From NCBI GenBank assembly GCA_026225115.1, contig JAMFSE010000005.1, positions 1-47,808 on the forward strand: 47,808 nt of DNA, written 5' to 3'. A program made the translations under genes and the position numbers. The stretch is from Rhodovastum atsumiense (lineage in GTDB: Bacteria > Pseudomonadota > Alphaproteobacteria > Acetobacterales > Acetobacteraceae). Below are positions 36,955-44,104 of the stretch, piece after piece. Numbering within the stretch: position 1 is the stretch's first letter; each line of letters starts with the position of its first letter. The notes below the pieces were generated by a model that saw only the letters and a program-made list of their open reading frames with translations, searched no databases and was not told the origin of the DNA.

Positions 36955-36983
36955 ACGTCACGACAGTGTCACGCGTTCGTCAT
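36955..36983 (+). promoter_or_regulatory. Triple Pho-box-like site upstream of dgk
   Basis: Three 7-mers at exact 11-bp period: ACGTCAC (36955), GTGTCAC (36966), TCGTCAT (36977), with 4-bp spacers. Each shares the GTCA(C/T) core of PhoB-bound repeats. It points toward the diacylglycerol kinase gene and ends 61 bp before its ATG. The spacers are not A-rich, so this is a candidate rather than a textbook box. Confidence 0.55.
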
Positions 36984-37044
36984 CAAATCGACTCGAATTT
37001 CGTGCTTTAGGACAATTTCGGCTCGGACTCCGGGGATTGCGTTA

Positions 37045-37917
37045 ATGTTGGTTATTTTCAACCCGGTAGCGGGACGCAGGCGGGCGGCGGCGCTTTGGAA
37101 AGTGCTCGACCTGCTGGTCGAAAACGGCGTCAAGGTCGAAGTCGCCGAAACCCAGCATGCCGGCCATGCAACCGAGCTGGCGCGCGAGGCCGCGCGCGAT
37201 GGCTTTGGCATGGTGGTCGCCGCCGGCGGCGACGGCACCATCGGCGAGGTGGCGAACGGGCTGCTCGGCAGCGCCACCGCGCTCGGCGTCATCCCGATCG
37301 GCACCGCCAATGTGCTGGCCAAGGAATACCGGCTTTCGACCGCGCCGCGCGCGATTGCCAATGCGCTTGCCTATAAGCGCACCGCATTGCTCTGGCCGGG
37401 GGTCGCGCGGATGCAGGGGAGCGAGCGCGTATTCGTGCAGATGGTCGGGATGGGGTTCGACGGTGCGGTGGTGCACGGCATGCGGCCCATGCTCAAACGG
37501 GCCATCGGCCGGGGCGCCTATATCTGGCAGTCGGTCTGGGAGTCGGTGGCGTATGGTTTTCCGAAAGTGCATCTGACGGTGGATGGCCGACCCTATGAGG
37601 CCGCCAGCGTCGTGATCAGCAAGGGCCGGCTGTATGGCGGCCCCTATTTGCTGGCGCCCAACGGCATGTCGAGCGAGCCTGGGTTTCAGGTTGCCTTGTT
37701 CGAAAATCCGGGCACCTTCGCGGCGTTGCTCTCGGGTGCTGCCCTGCCGCTTAACCTGCTGCCGCGCTGTCCGGGTGTTAAGGTCGTCGCCGGAACCCAA
37801 GTGGAATTTGCCCCCGGCGATGGCCCGATCATGACGCAATCCGACGGCGATGCGCTGAAGGAGACCCCCTGGATGGTCACCAACGCCAGCAGCCCGATCC
37901 CGATCGTTGTCGGCTGA
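37045..37917 (+). CDS. Diacylglycerol/lipid kinase, YegS/DgkB family
   Basis: A 290-residue lipid kinase of the DAGK catalytic family: LVIFNPVAGRRRAA (nucleotide loop), AAGGDGTIGEVANGLLGS (catalytic GGDG), GVIPIGTANVLAKEY, and a C-terminal beta-rich half ending DALKETPWMV. It would phosphorylate diacylglycerol to phosphatidate at the inner membrane. The start is ATG 37045 with GGGGA upstream; the frame is open to 36943 but that stretch contains the Pho-like repeats and is better read as promoter. Divergent from the plcP-like/GT4 pair, so both sides act on diacylglycerol. Its stop lies inside the palindrome at 37914. Confidence 0.85.
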   Translation: MLVIFNPVAGRRRAAALWKVLDLLVENGVKVEVAETQHAGHATELAREAARDGFGMVVAAGGDGTIGEVANGLLGSATALGVIPIGTANVLAKEYRLSTAPRAIANALAYKRTALLWPGVARMQGSERVFVQMVGMGFDGAVVHGMRPMLKRAIGRGAYIWQSVWESVAYGFPKVHLTVDGRPYEAASVVISKGRLYGGPYLLAPNGMSSEPGFQVALFENPGTFAALLSGAALPLNLLPRCPGVKVVAGTQVEFAPGDGPIMTQSDGDALKETPWMVTNASSPIPIVVG

Positions 37918-38059
37918 GGCTATTCCAAAAGTCGCTCTGGCGGCCGCCTAGCGGCTATTTTCTGCGCTCCGGTGCTCACGTACTGATGTACGCTCCGCTC
38001 CGGTGCTCGAAAAATCACCGCTATCCGACTTACCAGAGCAAGTTTTGAAACAGCCTCAG
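37914..38059. repeat. Large imperfect palindromic element between dgk and mdh
   Basis: The outer 27-bp arms (37914-37940 and 38033-38059) match with 4 differences, starting CTGAGGCT and ending GCTCTGG. The inner part pairs again (AGCGGCTATTTT against AAAATCACCGCT). At the centre, two copies of GCTCCGGTGCTC (37966-37977 and 37997-38008) flank CGTACTGATGTACG. The dgk TGA is the first bases of the left arm. As RNA it would be one long hairpin ending dgk transcription. Repeats with a similar core occur between genes in other proteobacteria, to my recollection. Confidence 0.75.
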
Positions 38060-38170
38060 ACCTTTTTTCAAACCAAGGCTTGAGAGGGAGAGGAAGTACG
38101 GGGTAGAGGTGCAACCCAGGCATGACGCCGCCCTGCAATTTACCGCCTTTGGCATGAAGGAGTTCCCCAA

Positions 38171-39151
38171 ATGAAACAACCCGTACGCGTCGCCGTTACC
38201 GGTGCTGCCGGCCAGATTGGCTACGCTCTGCTGTTTCGCATCGCCAATGGCGACCTGCTGGGCAAGGACCAGCCGGTCATTCTGAGCCTGCTGGACCTGC
38301 CGGTGGCGCAAAAGGCCCTGACCGGCGTCATCATGGAACTGAACGACTGCGCCTTCCCGCTGCTGGCCGGCTGTGAGCCGACCGATGACCCGAACAAGGC
38401 CTTCAAGGATATCGACTACGGCATCCTGGTCGGCTCGCGCCCGCGCGGCCCCGGCATGGAACGCCGCGACCTGCTGGCCGCCAATGCCGAGATCTTCAAG
38501 GTGCAGGGCAAGGCGCTGAACGAATCCGCCAAACGCGATGTCAAAATCCTGGTGGTCGGCAATCCGGCCAATACCAACGCCTATATCGCGATGAAATCCG
38601 CCCCGGACCTGCCGAAAGGCGCCTTTACCGCCATGCTGCGGCTGGATCATAACCGCGCCACCTCGATGCTGGCCGAAAAAGCCGGTGTCGCCGTGGCCGA
38701 TATCGAAAAAGTCGCCGTCTGGGGCAACCACTCGCCCACCATGTACGCCGATTATCGCTTTGCCACCGTCAAAGGCAAAAAGATCTCGGAAATCATCAAC
38801 GATGAGACCTGGTACAAGGACACCTTCCTGTCCGCCGTCGGCAAGCGCGGCGCCGCTATCATCGAGGCCCGCGGCCTGTCGTCGGCCGCGTCTGCCGCCA
38901 ATGCCGCCATCGACCATGTGCGGGACTGGGCGCTGGGGACCAACGGCAAATGGGTCTCCATGGGCCTGCCATCCGACGGCGATTACGGCGTGCCGGAAGA
39001 CGTGATGTTCGGCGTGCCCGTCACCTGCGCCAATGGGGCTTATGAGCGGGTCAAGGGCCTGCCGGTGGACGAGTTCTCGAAGTCGCGGATTGATCACACG
39101 CTCAAGGAACTGCTGGAAGAGCGCGACGCTGTCGCTGATCTGCTGAAGTAA
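38171..39151 (+). CDS. mdh: Malate dehydrogenase
   Basis: A 326-residue NAD(P)-dependent malate dehydrogenase, the type-2 form related to cytosolic eukaryotic MDH. Signatures: [21 protein letters not shown] (nucleotide loop), [15 protein letters not shown] (substrate arginines), [23 protein letters not shown], and the catalytic histidine in [11 protein letters not shown]. Oxidises malate to oxaloacetate in the TCA cycle. A strong ribosome site AAGGAG lies 8 bases before the ATG. Alone between a palindromic element and the rpmI operon. Confidence 0.95.
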   Translation: MKQPVRVAVTGAAGQIGYALLFRIANGDLLGKDQPVILSLLDLPVAQKALTGVIMELNDCAFPLLAGCEPTDDPNKAFKDIDYGILVGSRPRGPGMERRDLLAANAEIFKVQGKALNESAKRDVKILVVGNPANTNAYIAMKSAPDLPKGAFTAMLRLDHNRATSMLAEKAGVAVADIEKVAVWGNHSPTMYADYRFATVKGKKISEIINDETWYKDTFLSAVGKRGAAIIEARGLSSAASAANAAIDHVRDWALGTNGKWVSMGLPSDGDYGVPEDVMFGVPVTCANGAYERVKGLPVDEFSKSRIDHTLKELLEERDAVADLLK

Positions 39152-39160
39152 TATAAACGC

Positions 39161-39247
39161 AGGGGCTTCGCCCCCCAGGCGGGGCGCCCTGCACCCTACC
39201 GGGGGCTTTGCCCCCGGCCCCCACTAAGGCCTGAGGCCTTAGAACCC
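39161..39247 (+). repeat. CTAAGGCCT palindrome element, copy 2, with GC hairpins after mdh
   Basis: After mdh come AGGGGCTTCGCCCCC, then CCGGGGGCTTTGCCCCCGG (39199-39217), then the palindrome CTAAGGCCTGAGGCCTTAG with AACCC (39224-39247). The last block repeats 26431-26454 in inverted orientation. The hairpins lack a T-run, so they may stabilise the mRNA end or work with Rho rather than act as intrinsic terminators. Confidence 0.75.
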
Positions 39248-39309
39248 GTTACAATGGGCACCAAGCTTATACCGCCATAGTATTGCAATCCAGACCTTCC
39301 CCCTCTATA

Positions 39310-39354
39310 GGCCCGGCTTCGCTTGGCGACAGGCGAAACGCGTGAGTCCGGGCC
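39310..39354 (+). promoter_or_regulatory. Structured leader of rpmI-rplT
   Basis: GGCCCGG (39310-39316) pairs with CCGGGCC (39348-39354) and, inside it, TTCGC (39318-39322) with GCGAA (39333-39337), giving a two-tier stem-loop 45 bp before the rpmI ATG. L20 in other bacteria represses its own operon through leader RNA; a similar role here is a guess. An AGGAG ribosome site follows. Confidence 0.45.
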
Positions 39355-39398
39355 CGTAGGCATGCCCGGCCGCCGTCCATTTTTCTCAGGAGATCAAA

Positions 39399-39602
39399 AT
39401 GCCCAAACTAAAGACCAAATCGTCGGTCAAAAAGCGGTTCAAGATCACCGCGACCGGCAAGGTTCTCGCCGGACCCGGCAAGAAACGCCATAATCTGATG
39501 GCTCGCAGCCAGAAGTCCAAGCGCACCAATCGCGGCAGCCAGACCCTCACCCATGCTGACGGCATCACCGTCAAGCAATGGGCGCCGTACGGCATCGGTT
39601 AA
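39399..39602 (+). CDS. rpmI: 50S ribosomal protein L35
   Basis: A 67-residue basic protein, [22 protein letters not shown] then [18 protein letters not shown], standard bL35. AGGAG lies 8 bases before the ATG. Co-transcribed with rplT 14 bp downstream. infC, which usually precedes rpmI, is not here; mdh stands upstream instead. Confidence 0.97.
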   Translation: MPKLKTKSSVKKRFKITATGKVLAGPGKKRHNLMARSQKSKRTNRGSQTLTHADGITVKQWAPYGIG

Positions 39603-39616
39603 GGGGGAGAAGAAAT

Positions 39617-39979
39617 ATGGCACGTGTAAAACGGGGTGTTACCACCCATGCCCGCCACAAAAAGATCCTCGATCAATCGAAGGGTTTTGTTGGCCGGTCA
39701 TCCACCAATTACCGGATCGCGCTGGAACGCCTGGAAAAGGCGCTGCGTTATGCTTATCGCGACCGCCGGGTCAAAAAGCGCGAATTCCGCTCGCTCTGGA
39801 TCCAGCGCATCAACGCTGCCGTTCGTGAACATGGCCTGACCTACAGCCAGTTCATCTTCGGCCTGAAGGCGACCGGCATCGAACTGGACCGCAAGGTCCT
39901 GGCCGCCATCGCTTTCGACGACGCTGCGGCGTTCTCGGAAATCGTCGAGGCGGTCAAAGCCGTTCAGACCTCCGCCTAA
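39617..39979 (+). CDS. rplT: 50S ribosomal protein L20
   Basis: A 120-residue bL20: [51 protein letters not shown], and [24 protein letters not shown]. Needed early in 50S assembly. The open frame upstream to 39578 overlaps rpmI and is ignored. Seven bp after its TAA comes hairpin element copy F, so pheST, often next in the operon, is not linked here. Confidence 0.97.
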   Translation: MARVKRGVTTHARHKKILDQSKGFVGRSSTNYRIALERLEKALRYAYRDRRVKKREFRSLWIQRINAAVREHGLTYSQFIFGLKATGIELDRKVLAAIAFDDAAAFSEIVEAVKAVQTSA

Positions 39980-39986
39980 GGCAAGT

Positions 39987-40118
39987 AAGCGCTTCTTTTT
40001 CTGAAGAAAAAGAAGCAAAAAGACTTTTGTATGCTGGGGCATGGGCGTTGGCGCGCCAAAGCCCATGCCCCAGATTCAAAGAAGTTTTTTGGTTCTTTTT
40101 TTTAAAAAAGAACCGCTT
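39987..40118. repeat. Paired-hairpin intergenic element, copy F (best preserved)
   Basis: Left hairpin 39987-40028: AAGCGCTTCTTTTTCTGAAG and its arm, then CAAAAAGACTTTT; the stem is a perfect 26-base palindrome. Centre 40034-40073: CTGGGGCATGGGC and GCCCATGCCCCAG are perfect inverted arms around TTGGCGCGCCAA, itself a palindrome. Right hairpin 40081-40118: the inverted version of the left (GAAGTTTTTTGGTTC ... AAGAACCGCTT). So three hairpins in a row, with mirror symmetry overall. Both flanking genes are plus-strand, so the right arm has no minus-strand gene to terminate. Confidence 0.85.
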
Positions 40119-40167
40119 AAAATCATCTTAACTTGTATGGCGCGGGATCGATGCTCATGTTTTGAGC

Positions 40168-41070
40168 ATGAAATTCTATCAGCCCGTTCCACAGGATATC
40201 GCTGAAGCGTCGAGTTTCCTGACGGCGCATGAGCAGCAGGATTTGTGGCAGCACGCGATCCTGATGGCGGATTCGCGTGGTCTGATGATGCGGCTTACCG
40301 GCATGTTCGGCCGCCGCATTGAATCCATTCGCGGCCGCATTTCCAAAACCGGCGATCGGCTTGGCGGTCAGGCCTGGGCGGATCTTACCAAGCGCGCGCA
40401 GGATGCGGTCGAAGACACGCTTTGGAACAGCTATAACCTCGCCACCTTCGGCCTTGAGGCAACGCCCCGGGTGCTGCGTCCGAAGCGGCCGAACGGTAAT
40501 AGCATGCATAGACTGGCGGCCACCGCCAGCGGCGTTGCCTCCGGCTTTGTCGGTCTGCCTGGCGTGCTGTTCGACATTCCTTTCACGACCACCACCATTC
40601 TGCGTTCCATCGCCGAGGTTGCGCGCGACGCCGGGGAAGATGTTTCTTCGGAAGAGACCAAGCGGATCTGCCTGGAGATTCTGGCGTTCGGCGGACCCAG
40701 CTCGGCGGATGACGAAACCGAGATCGGCTATTGGGCGACGCGCGTCGGCATCAACCATATCGCCGTCAACCTGCTCATCAGATCCGCGGCCTCGCGCTTT
40801 GGTTTTATGGTGTCCGAGAAGCTTCTGGCCCAGGCGATACCGGTTGTGGGCGCGGTGGCCGGCGGTGCGCTGAACTATGCGTTCACGGATTATTACCAGA
40901 CCATGGCGCGGATCCAGTTCTGTCTGCGGGCGCTCGATCGCCGCACGGGCCAGCCGGCCGCCGTGCGCTCCAGCTTCGCCAGCATGGTGGCGGCGGCACG
41001 AAATCGCCGGCGGATTATGCGCCGCCCGGCAGATACGCTAACTGCAGCTTATCTGCCGCGAGAGGGTTGA
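40168..41070 (+). CDS. EcsC family protein
   Basis: About 300 residues, recognisable as the EcsC family by the glycine-rich hydrophobic block ASGVASGFVGLPGVLFDIPFTTTTILRSIAEVAR, the segment RICLEILAFGG, and the C-terminal VVGAVAGGALNYAFTDYYQTMARIQF. Function is unknown; Bacillus EcsC is named for its operon with an ABC transporter. Two hydrophobic patches suggest membrane association. ATG 40168 is used, although no clear ribosome site is seen; TTG 40162 is in frame. Possible terminator after it: GCGATGCA (41080) with TGCATCGC (41115). The remaining 41123-41265 shows no gene. Confidence 0.75.
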   Translation: MKFYQPVPQDIAEASSFLTAHEQQDLWQHAILMADSRGLMMRLTGMFGRRIESIRGRISKTGDRLGGQAWADLTKRAQDAVEDTLWNSYNLATFGLEATPRVLRPKRPNGNSMHRLAATASGVASGFVGLPGVLFDIPFTTTTILRSIAEVARDAGEDVSSEETKRICLEILAFGGPSSADDETEIGYWATRVGINHIAVNLLIRSAASRFGFMVSEKLLAQAIPVVGAVAGGALNYAFTDYYQTMARIQFCLRALDRRTGQPAAVRSSFASMVAAARNRRRIMRRPADTLTAAYLPREG

Positions 41071-41265
41071 AGCGTCCTCGCGATGCAACCTAAAATTATC
41101 CCATGCCGTGATACTGCATCGCAGCATTTTATGCGCTGACATCGCCGAATTTATCTTAGATATGCTTGCCGCGCCCGGAGGAGCATGGCACTCATGCTGC
41201 GTGGCAGTAATTCGCCATCCGCATAAGACGAAATGCCCACGCAGCGGGGCCATGAGGAGAGAATA

Positions 41266-42141
41266 TTGGTAAAACCATTGCGTAAGGCCGTTTTGCCGGT
41301 TGCTGGTCTTGGCACCCGATTTCTGCCCGCCACCAAAGCCATGCCGAAAGAAATGCTACCGGTGGTGGATAAACCTCTTATTCAATATGCGGTGGATGAG
41401 GCGCGCGCCGCTGGCATCGAACAGTTTTGTATGGTGACCGGCCGCGGCAAGGCCGCGCTGATCGACCATTTCGACATCGCCTTCGAGCTTGAAGCCACCT
41501 TGGCTGAACGCGGCAAGCGCGAAGCGCTGGATTTGCTGCGCGAGGAGGCAATGCCGCCCGGCTCCATCACCACCGTGCGCCAGCAGGTGCCGCTTGGCCT
41601 TGGACATGCCATATGGTGCGCCCGCGCCTTTATCGGCGACGACGCGTTTGCGATCCTGCTGCCTGACGATCTGGTATTGAGCCAGACCCCCTGCCTGCAG
41701 CAGCTGGCCAATGTGTATAATGAAACCGGCGGCAATGTCGTGGCGGTTTCCGAAGTCCCGCATGAGCAGACCAACAAATACGGTATTCTGAAAATCGGCG
41801 AAGTCGACGGTAACCGCGTCGAGGTCAAAGGGCTGGTGGAGAAACCGGCGCCAGCGGACGCGCCTTCGAATCTCTCGATCATCGGCCGCTATGTGCTGTT
41901 GCCGGAAGTCGTCAAATTCCTGAGCGCCATGGAGCGCGGCGCCGGCAATGAAGTGCAGCTGACCGATGCGATGGCGAAGATGATCGGTCACGCGCCGTTT
42001 CATGGCCTGAAATTTGAAGGCCGCCGGTTCGATTGCGGCGATAAAATCGGCTTCCTGGAAGCCCAGATCGCCTTTGCGCTGGTGCGGCCGGATCTTGGGC
42101 CGCAGGTTCGCGAATTCCTGAAATACTACACCAACCTTTGA
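41266..42141 (+). CDS. galU: UTP-glucose-1-phosphate uridylyltransferase
   Basis: A 291-residue nucleotidyltransferase forming UDP-glucose from UTP and glucose 1-phosphate. Signatures: VLPVAGLGTRFLPATKAMPKEMLPVVDKPLIQY, QQVPLGLGHAIWCA, LLPDDLVL, VEKPAP, and FDCGDKIGFLEA. The start is a TTG with GAGGAG 6 bases upstream; an ATG at 41233 in frame would add 11 residues but has a poor site. pgm follows after 6 bp: together they turn glucose 6-phosphate into UDP-glucose for polysaccharide and glycolipid synthesis. Confidence 0.94.
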   Translation: MVKPLRKAVLPVAGLGTRFLPATKAMPKEMLPVVDKPLIQYAVDEARAAGIEQFCMVTGRGKAALIDHFDIAFELEATLAERGKREALDLLREEAMPPGSITTVRQQVPLGLGHAIWCARAFIGDDAFAILLPDDLVLSQTPCLQQLANVYNETGGNVVAVSEVPHEQTNKYGILKIGEVDGNRVEVKGLVEKPAPADAPSNLSIIGRYVLLPEVVKFLSAMERGAGNEVQLTDAMAKMIGHAPFHGLKFEGRRFDCGDKIGFLEAQIAFALVRPDLGPQVREFLKYYTNL

Positions 42142-42147
42142 GGCATC

Positions 42148-43554
42148 ATGAGTTTTTCGCATAAGTTCAACGCAAGCTCGCTGCGCGAATACGATATTCG
42201 CGGCATTGTCGGTGACACCCTGCTGGAGGAGGATGCCTTCGCCATCGGCCGCACCTTCGGCTCGATTGTGGCGGATGCCGGCGGCAAGCGCGTCGCGGTC
42301 GGCCGTGACGGCCGGTTGTCATCGCCTGCTCTGGAAGCCAGACTGATTGCCGGTTTGATGGAAAGCGGCATGGATGTGGTCTCCATCGGCCTAGGGCCGA
42401 CACCGATGCTGTATTTTGCGGCCTTCACCGAAAATACCGATGGCGCGGTGATGGTGACTGGCAGCCATAATCCGTCCAACTATAACGGCTTCAAGATGAT
42501 GCTGGGCAAGAAGCCGTTCTTCGGCTCGGCCATTCTCGATCTCGGCGCCCGCGCCGCCGCGGGCAAGGTGGTTAAAAAAACTTCAGGTACCGTCACCAAG
42601 AAAGACGTGAGCGCAGCCTATCTCGAGCGCATGATGCAGGATTGGGACGGCGGCGATAAAAAACTCAAAATCGTCTGGGATAACGGCAATGGCGCCGCCG
42701 GCGAAGTGCTTGAGAGGCTGGTGAAACTGCTGCCCGGTGAGCATACCGTGTTGAACGGGGTTATTGACGGTAATTTCCCCGCCCATCATCCGGACCCGAC
42801 GGTTCCCAAAAACCTGGAACAGCTGATCGCGGCCGTGGCCGAGAAGGGCGCGGATATTGGCGTTGCTTTCGACGGTGACGCCGACCGTATCGGTATTGTC
42901 GATAATTCCGGCGGTATCCTGTTCGGCGATCAGTTCCTGATCCTGATGGCCCGCGACGTCTTAAAATCTTTTCCGGGTGGCACCATCATCGCGGATGTGA
43001 AAGCCAGCCAGGTGCTGTTCGATGAAATCGCCAAGGCGGGCGGCAAGCCGCTGATGTGGAAGACCGGGCACAGTCTGATCAAATCGAAAATGGCGGAGTT
43101 GAAATCCCCGCTCGCCGGCGAAATGTCCGGCCATATTTTCTTCAATGATAAATGGTACGGTTTTGATGACGCGCTTTATGCGGCCGTTCGCCTGCTCGGC
43201 ATCGTCGCCCGCGGCACGGAATCGGTGGCGAGCTTCCGTGAGAGCCTGCCGCATGTCGTCAACACCCCGGAACTGCGGTTTGATTGTGCCGAGGACCGGA
43301 AATTCGAAGTCGTCAAGGAAGTCGCGGCACGGCTTCAGGCTGCCGGTGAAAAGGTCTCAGATACGGATGGCGTGCGCGTCAACACTGAAGATGGCTGGTG
43401 GCTGCTGCGCGCCTCCAACACCCAGGCGGTGCTGGTGGCCCGTGCCGAAGCCAGCTCCGATGCAGGGCTTGAACGGCTGAAAGCCATCCTCGCCGCCCAG
43501 CTCTCCGCCTCCGGACTAACCCCGGACTTCGACGCCGAAAACGCCGGCCATTAG
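42148..43554 (+). CDS. Phosphomannomutase / phosphoglucomutase
   Basis: A 468-residue alpha-D-phosphohexomutase of the AlgC/ManB type. Signatures: REYDIRGIVGDTL, the phosphoserine S106 in VTGSHNPSNYNGFK, the metal loop FDGDADRIG, the sugar loop GEMSGHIFF, and the phosphate loop LRASNTQAVLVARAEA. Interconverts hexose 6- and 1-phosphates; placement right after galU suggests glucose 1-phosphate supply, while mannose use is also possible. Ends 5 bp before the degenerate element copy G. Confidence 0.92.
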   Translation: MSFSHKFNASSLREYDIRGIVGDTLLEEDAFAIGRTFGSIVADAGGKRVAVGRDGRLSSPALEARLIAGLMESGMDVVSIGLGPTPMLYFAAFTENTDGAVMVTGSHNPSNYNGFKMMLGKKPFFGSAILDLGARAAAGKVVKKTSGTVTKKDVSAAYLERMMQDWDGGDKKLKIVWDNGNGAAGEVLERLVKLLPGEHTVLNGVIDGNFPAHHPDPTVPKNLEQLIAAVAEKGADIGVAFDGDADRIGIVDNSGGILFGDQFLILMARDVLKSFPGGTIIADVKASQVLFDEIAKAGGKPLMWKTGHSLIKSKMAELKSPLAGEMSGHIFFNDKWYGFDDALYAAVRLLGIVARGTESVASFRESLPHVVNTPELRFDCAEDRKFEVVKEVAARLQAAGEKVSDTDGVRVNTEDGWWLLRASNTQAVLVARAEASSDAGLERLKAILAAQLSASGLTPDFDAENAGH

Positions 43555-43559
43555 GTGAG

Positions 43560-43600
43560 GAAGCAGTCGGTTTTTGAAAAAAGCGACGCAAAAACCTTTG
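43560..43600 (+). repeat. Paired-hairpin intergenic element, copy G (degenerate left arm)
   Basis: AAGCAGTCGGTTTTTGAAAA, then AAGCGACGCAAAAACCTTTG, is a decayed version of the left hairpin, 5 bp after the pgm stop. The following CCCAGGCGCTTCGGCGCC (about 43612-43629) contains a small GC hairpin in the place of the central palindrome. No right arm is seen. Confidence 0.5.
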
Positions 43601-43634
43601 TTATTCTGGACCCAGGCGCTTCGGCGCCGGTAGT

Positions 43635-43811
43635 CTAAGTCAATAGTTCTCGGACCGCGTGGACCATGTCCGCCATTTTATCGCCGGCGGTTTGTACGAC
43701 TGTCTGCGCTAAATGCGCGGCGGGCGCTGTTGCAATCGGATGCCAATGGTAGTTCTGCGCAATCGCGATAAACGGCGAGAGGATGATAAAAGCCAGCATC
43801 AGCGATCGCAT
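43635..43811 (-). CDS. Small secreted peptide, function unknown
   Basis: A 58-residue open frame: an N-terminal signal-like segment MRSLMLAFIILSPFIAIAQN (predicted cut after IAIA or AIAQ) followed by about 38 residues rich in Ala, His and Thr without Cys. AAGGA lies 10 bases before the ATG, and a palindromic region (43850-43894) lies upstream. The frame is short, so chance is possible, but a hydrophobic start plus a ribosome site favours a real gene. It converges on pgm across element copy G. I recognise no family. Confidence 0.5.
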   Translation of the reverse strand: MRSLMLAFIILSPFIAIAQNYHWHPIATAPAAHLAQTVVQTAGDKMADMVHAVRELLT

Positions 43812-43849
43812 GATCAGGTTTTCCTTTCTCGTCAGTTAGCCAACGCGCT

Positions 43850-43894
43850 ATTCCATTGGAATTAAGGCGTTTTAGCGGCCGGGTTTAATTCCAA
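43850..43894. repeat. TTCCA-type inverted repeats upstream of the small peptide gene
   Basis: ATTCCATTGGAAT (43850-43862) is a perfect palindrome, and TTGGAATTAA (43856-43865) pairs perfectly with TTAATTCCAA (43885-43894). Three copies of the TTCCA half-site therefore sit in 45 bp between the small gene and the divergent flippase. The AT-rich sites look like a regulator's operator. The rest of 43895-44104 shows nothing else I can name. Confidence 0.45.
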
Positions 43895-44104
43895 TTGCAA
43901 CCGAATGTAATTTCATGCGGGTGCGGTTGAGGGTTTACCGGGCAAACTACTTCTGATGGGTTAACGCATTCCCGAAATTGCCATGATTTTCTACATCGCC
44001 GGCCGCCGCACATTTTTCGGGCAGCTGCGCATTAATCGGCCGCCGGCGCGAAACTATCCGCGAACGGCAGATTGGTGTTATATCGGAACGATGAGGCTTG
44101 CGGA

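Noticed and set aside
36943-37044. A longer diacylglycerol kinase beginning at 36943
   Set aside because: Those 34 residues are not part of the family, the ATG 37045 has a ribosome site, and the stretch contains the phased promoter repeats.
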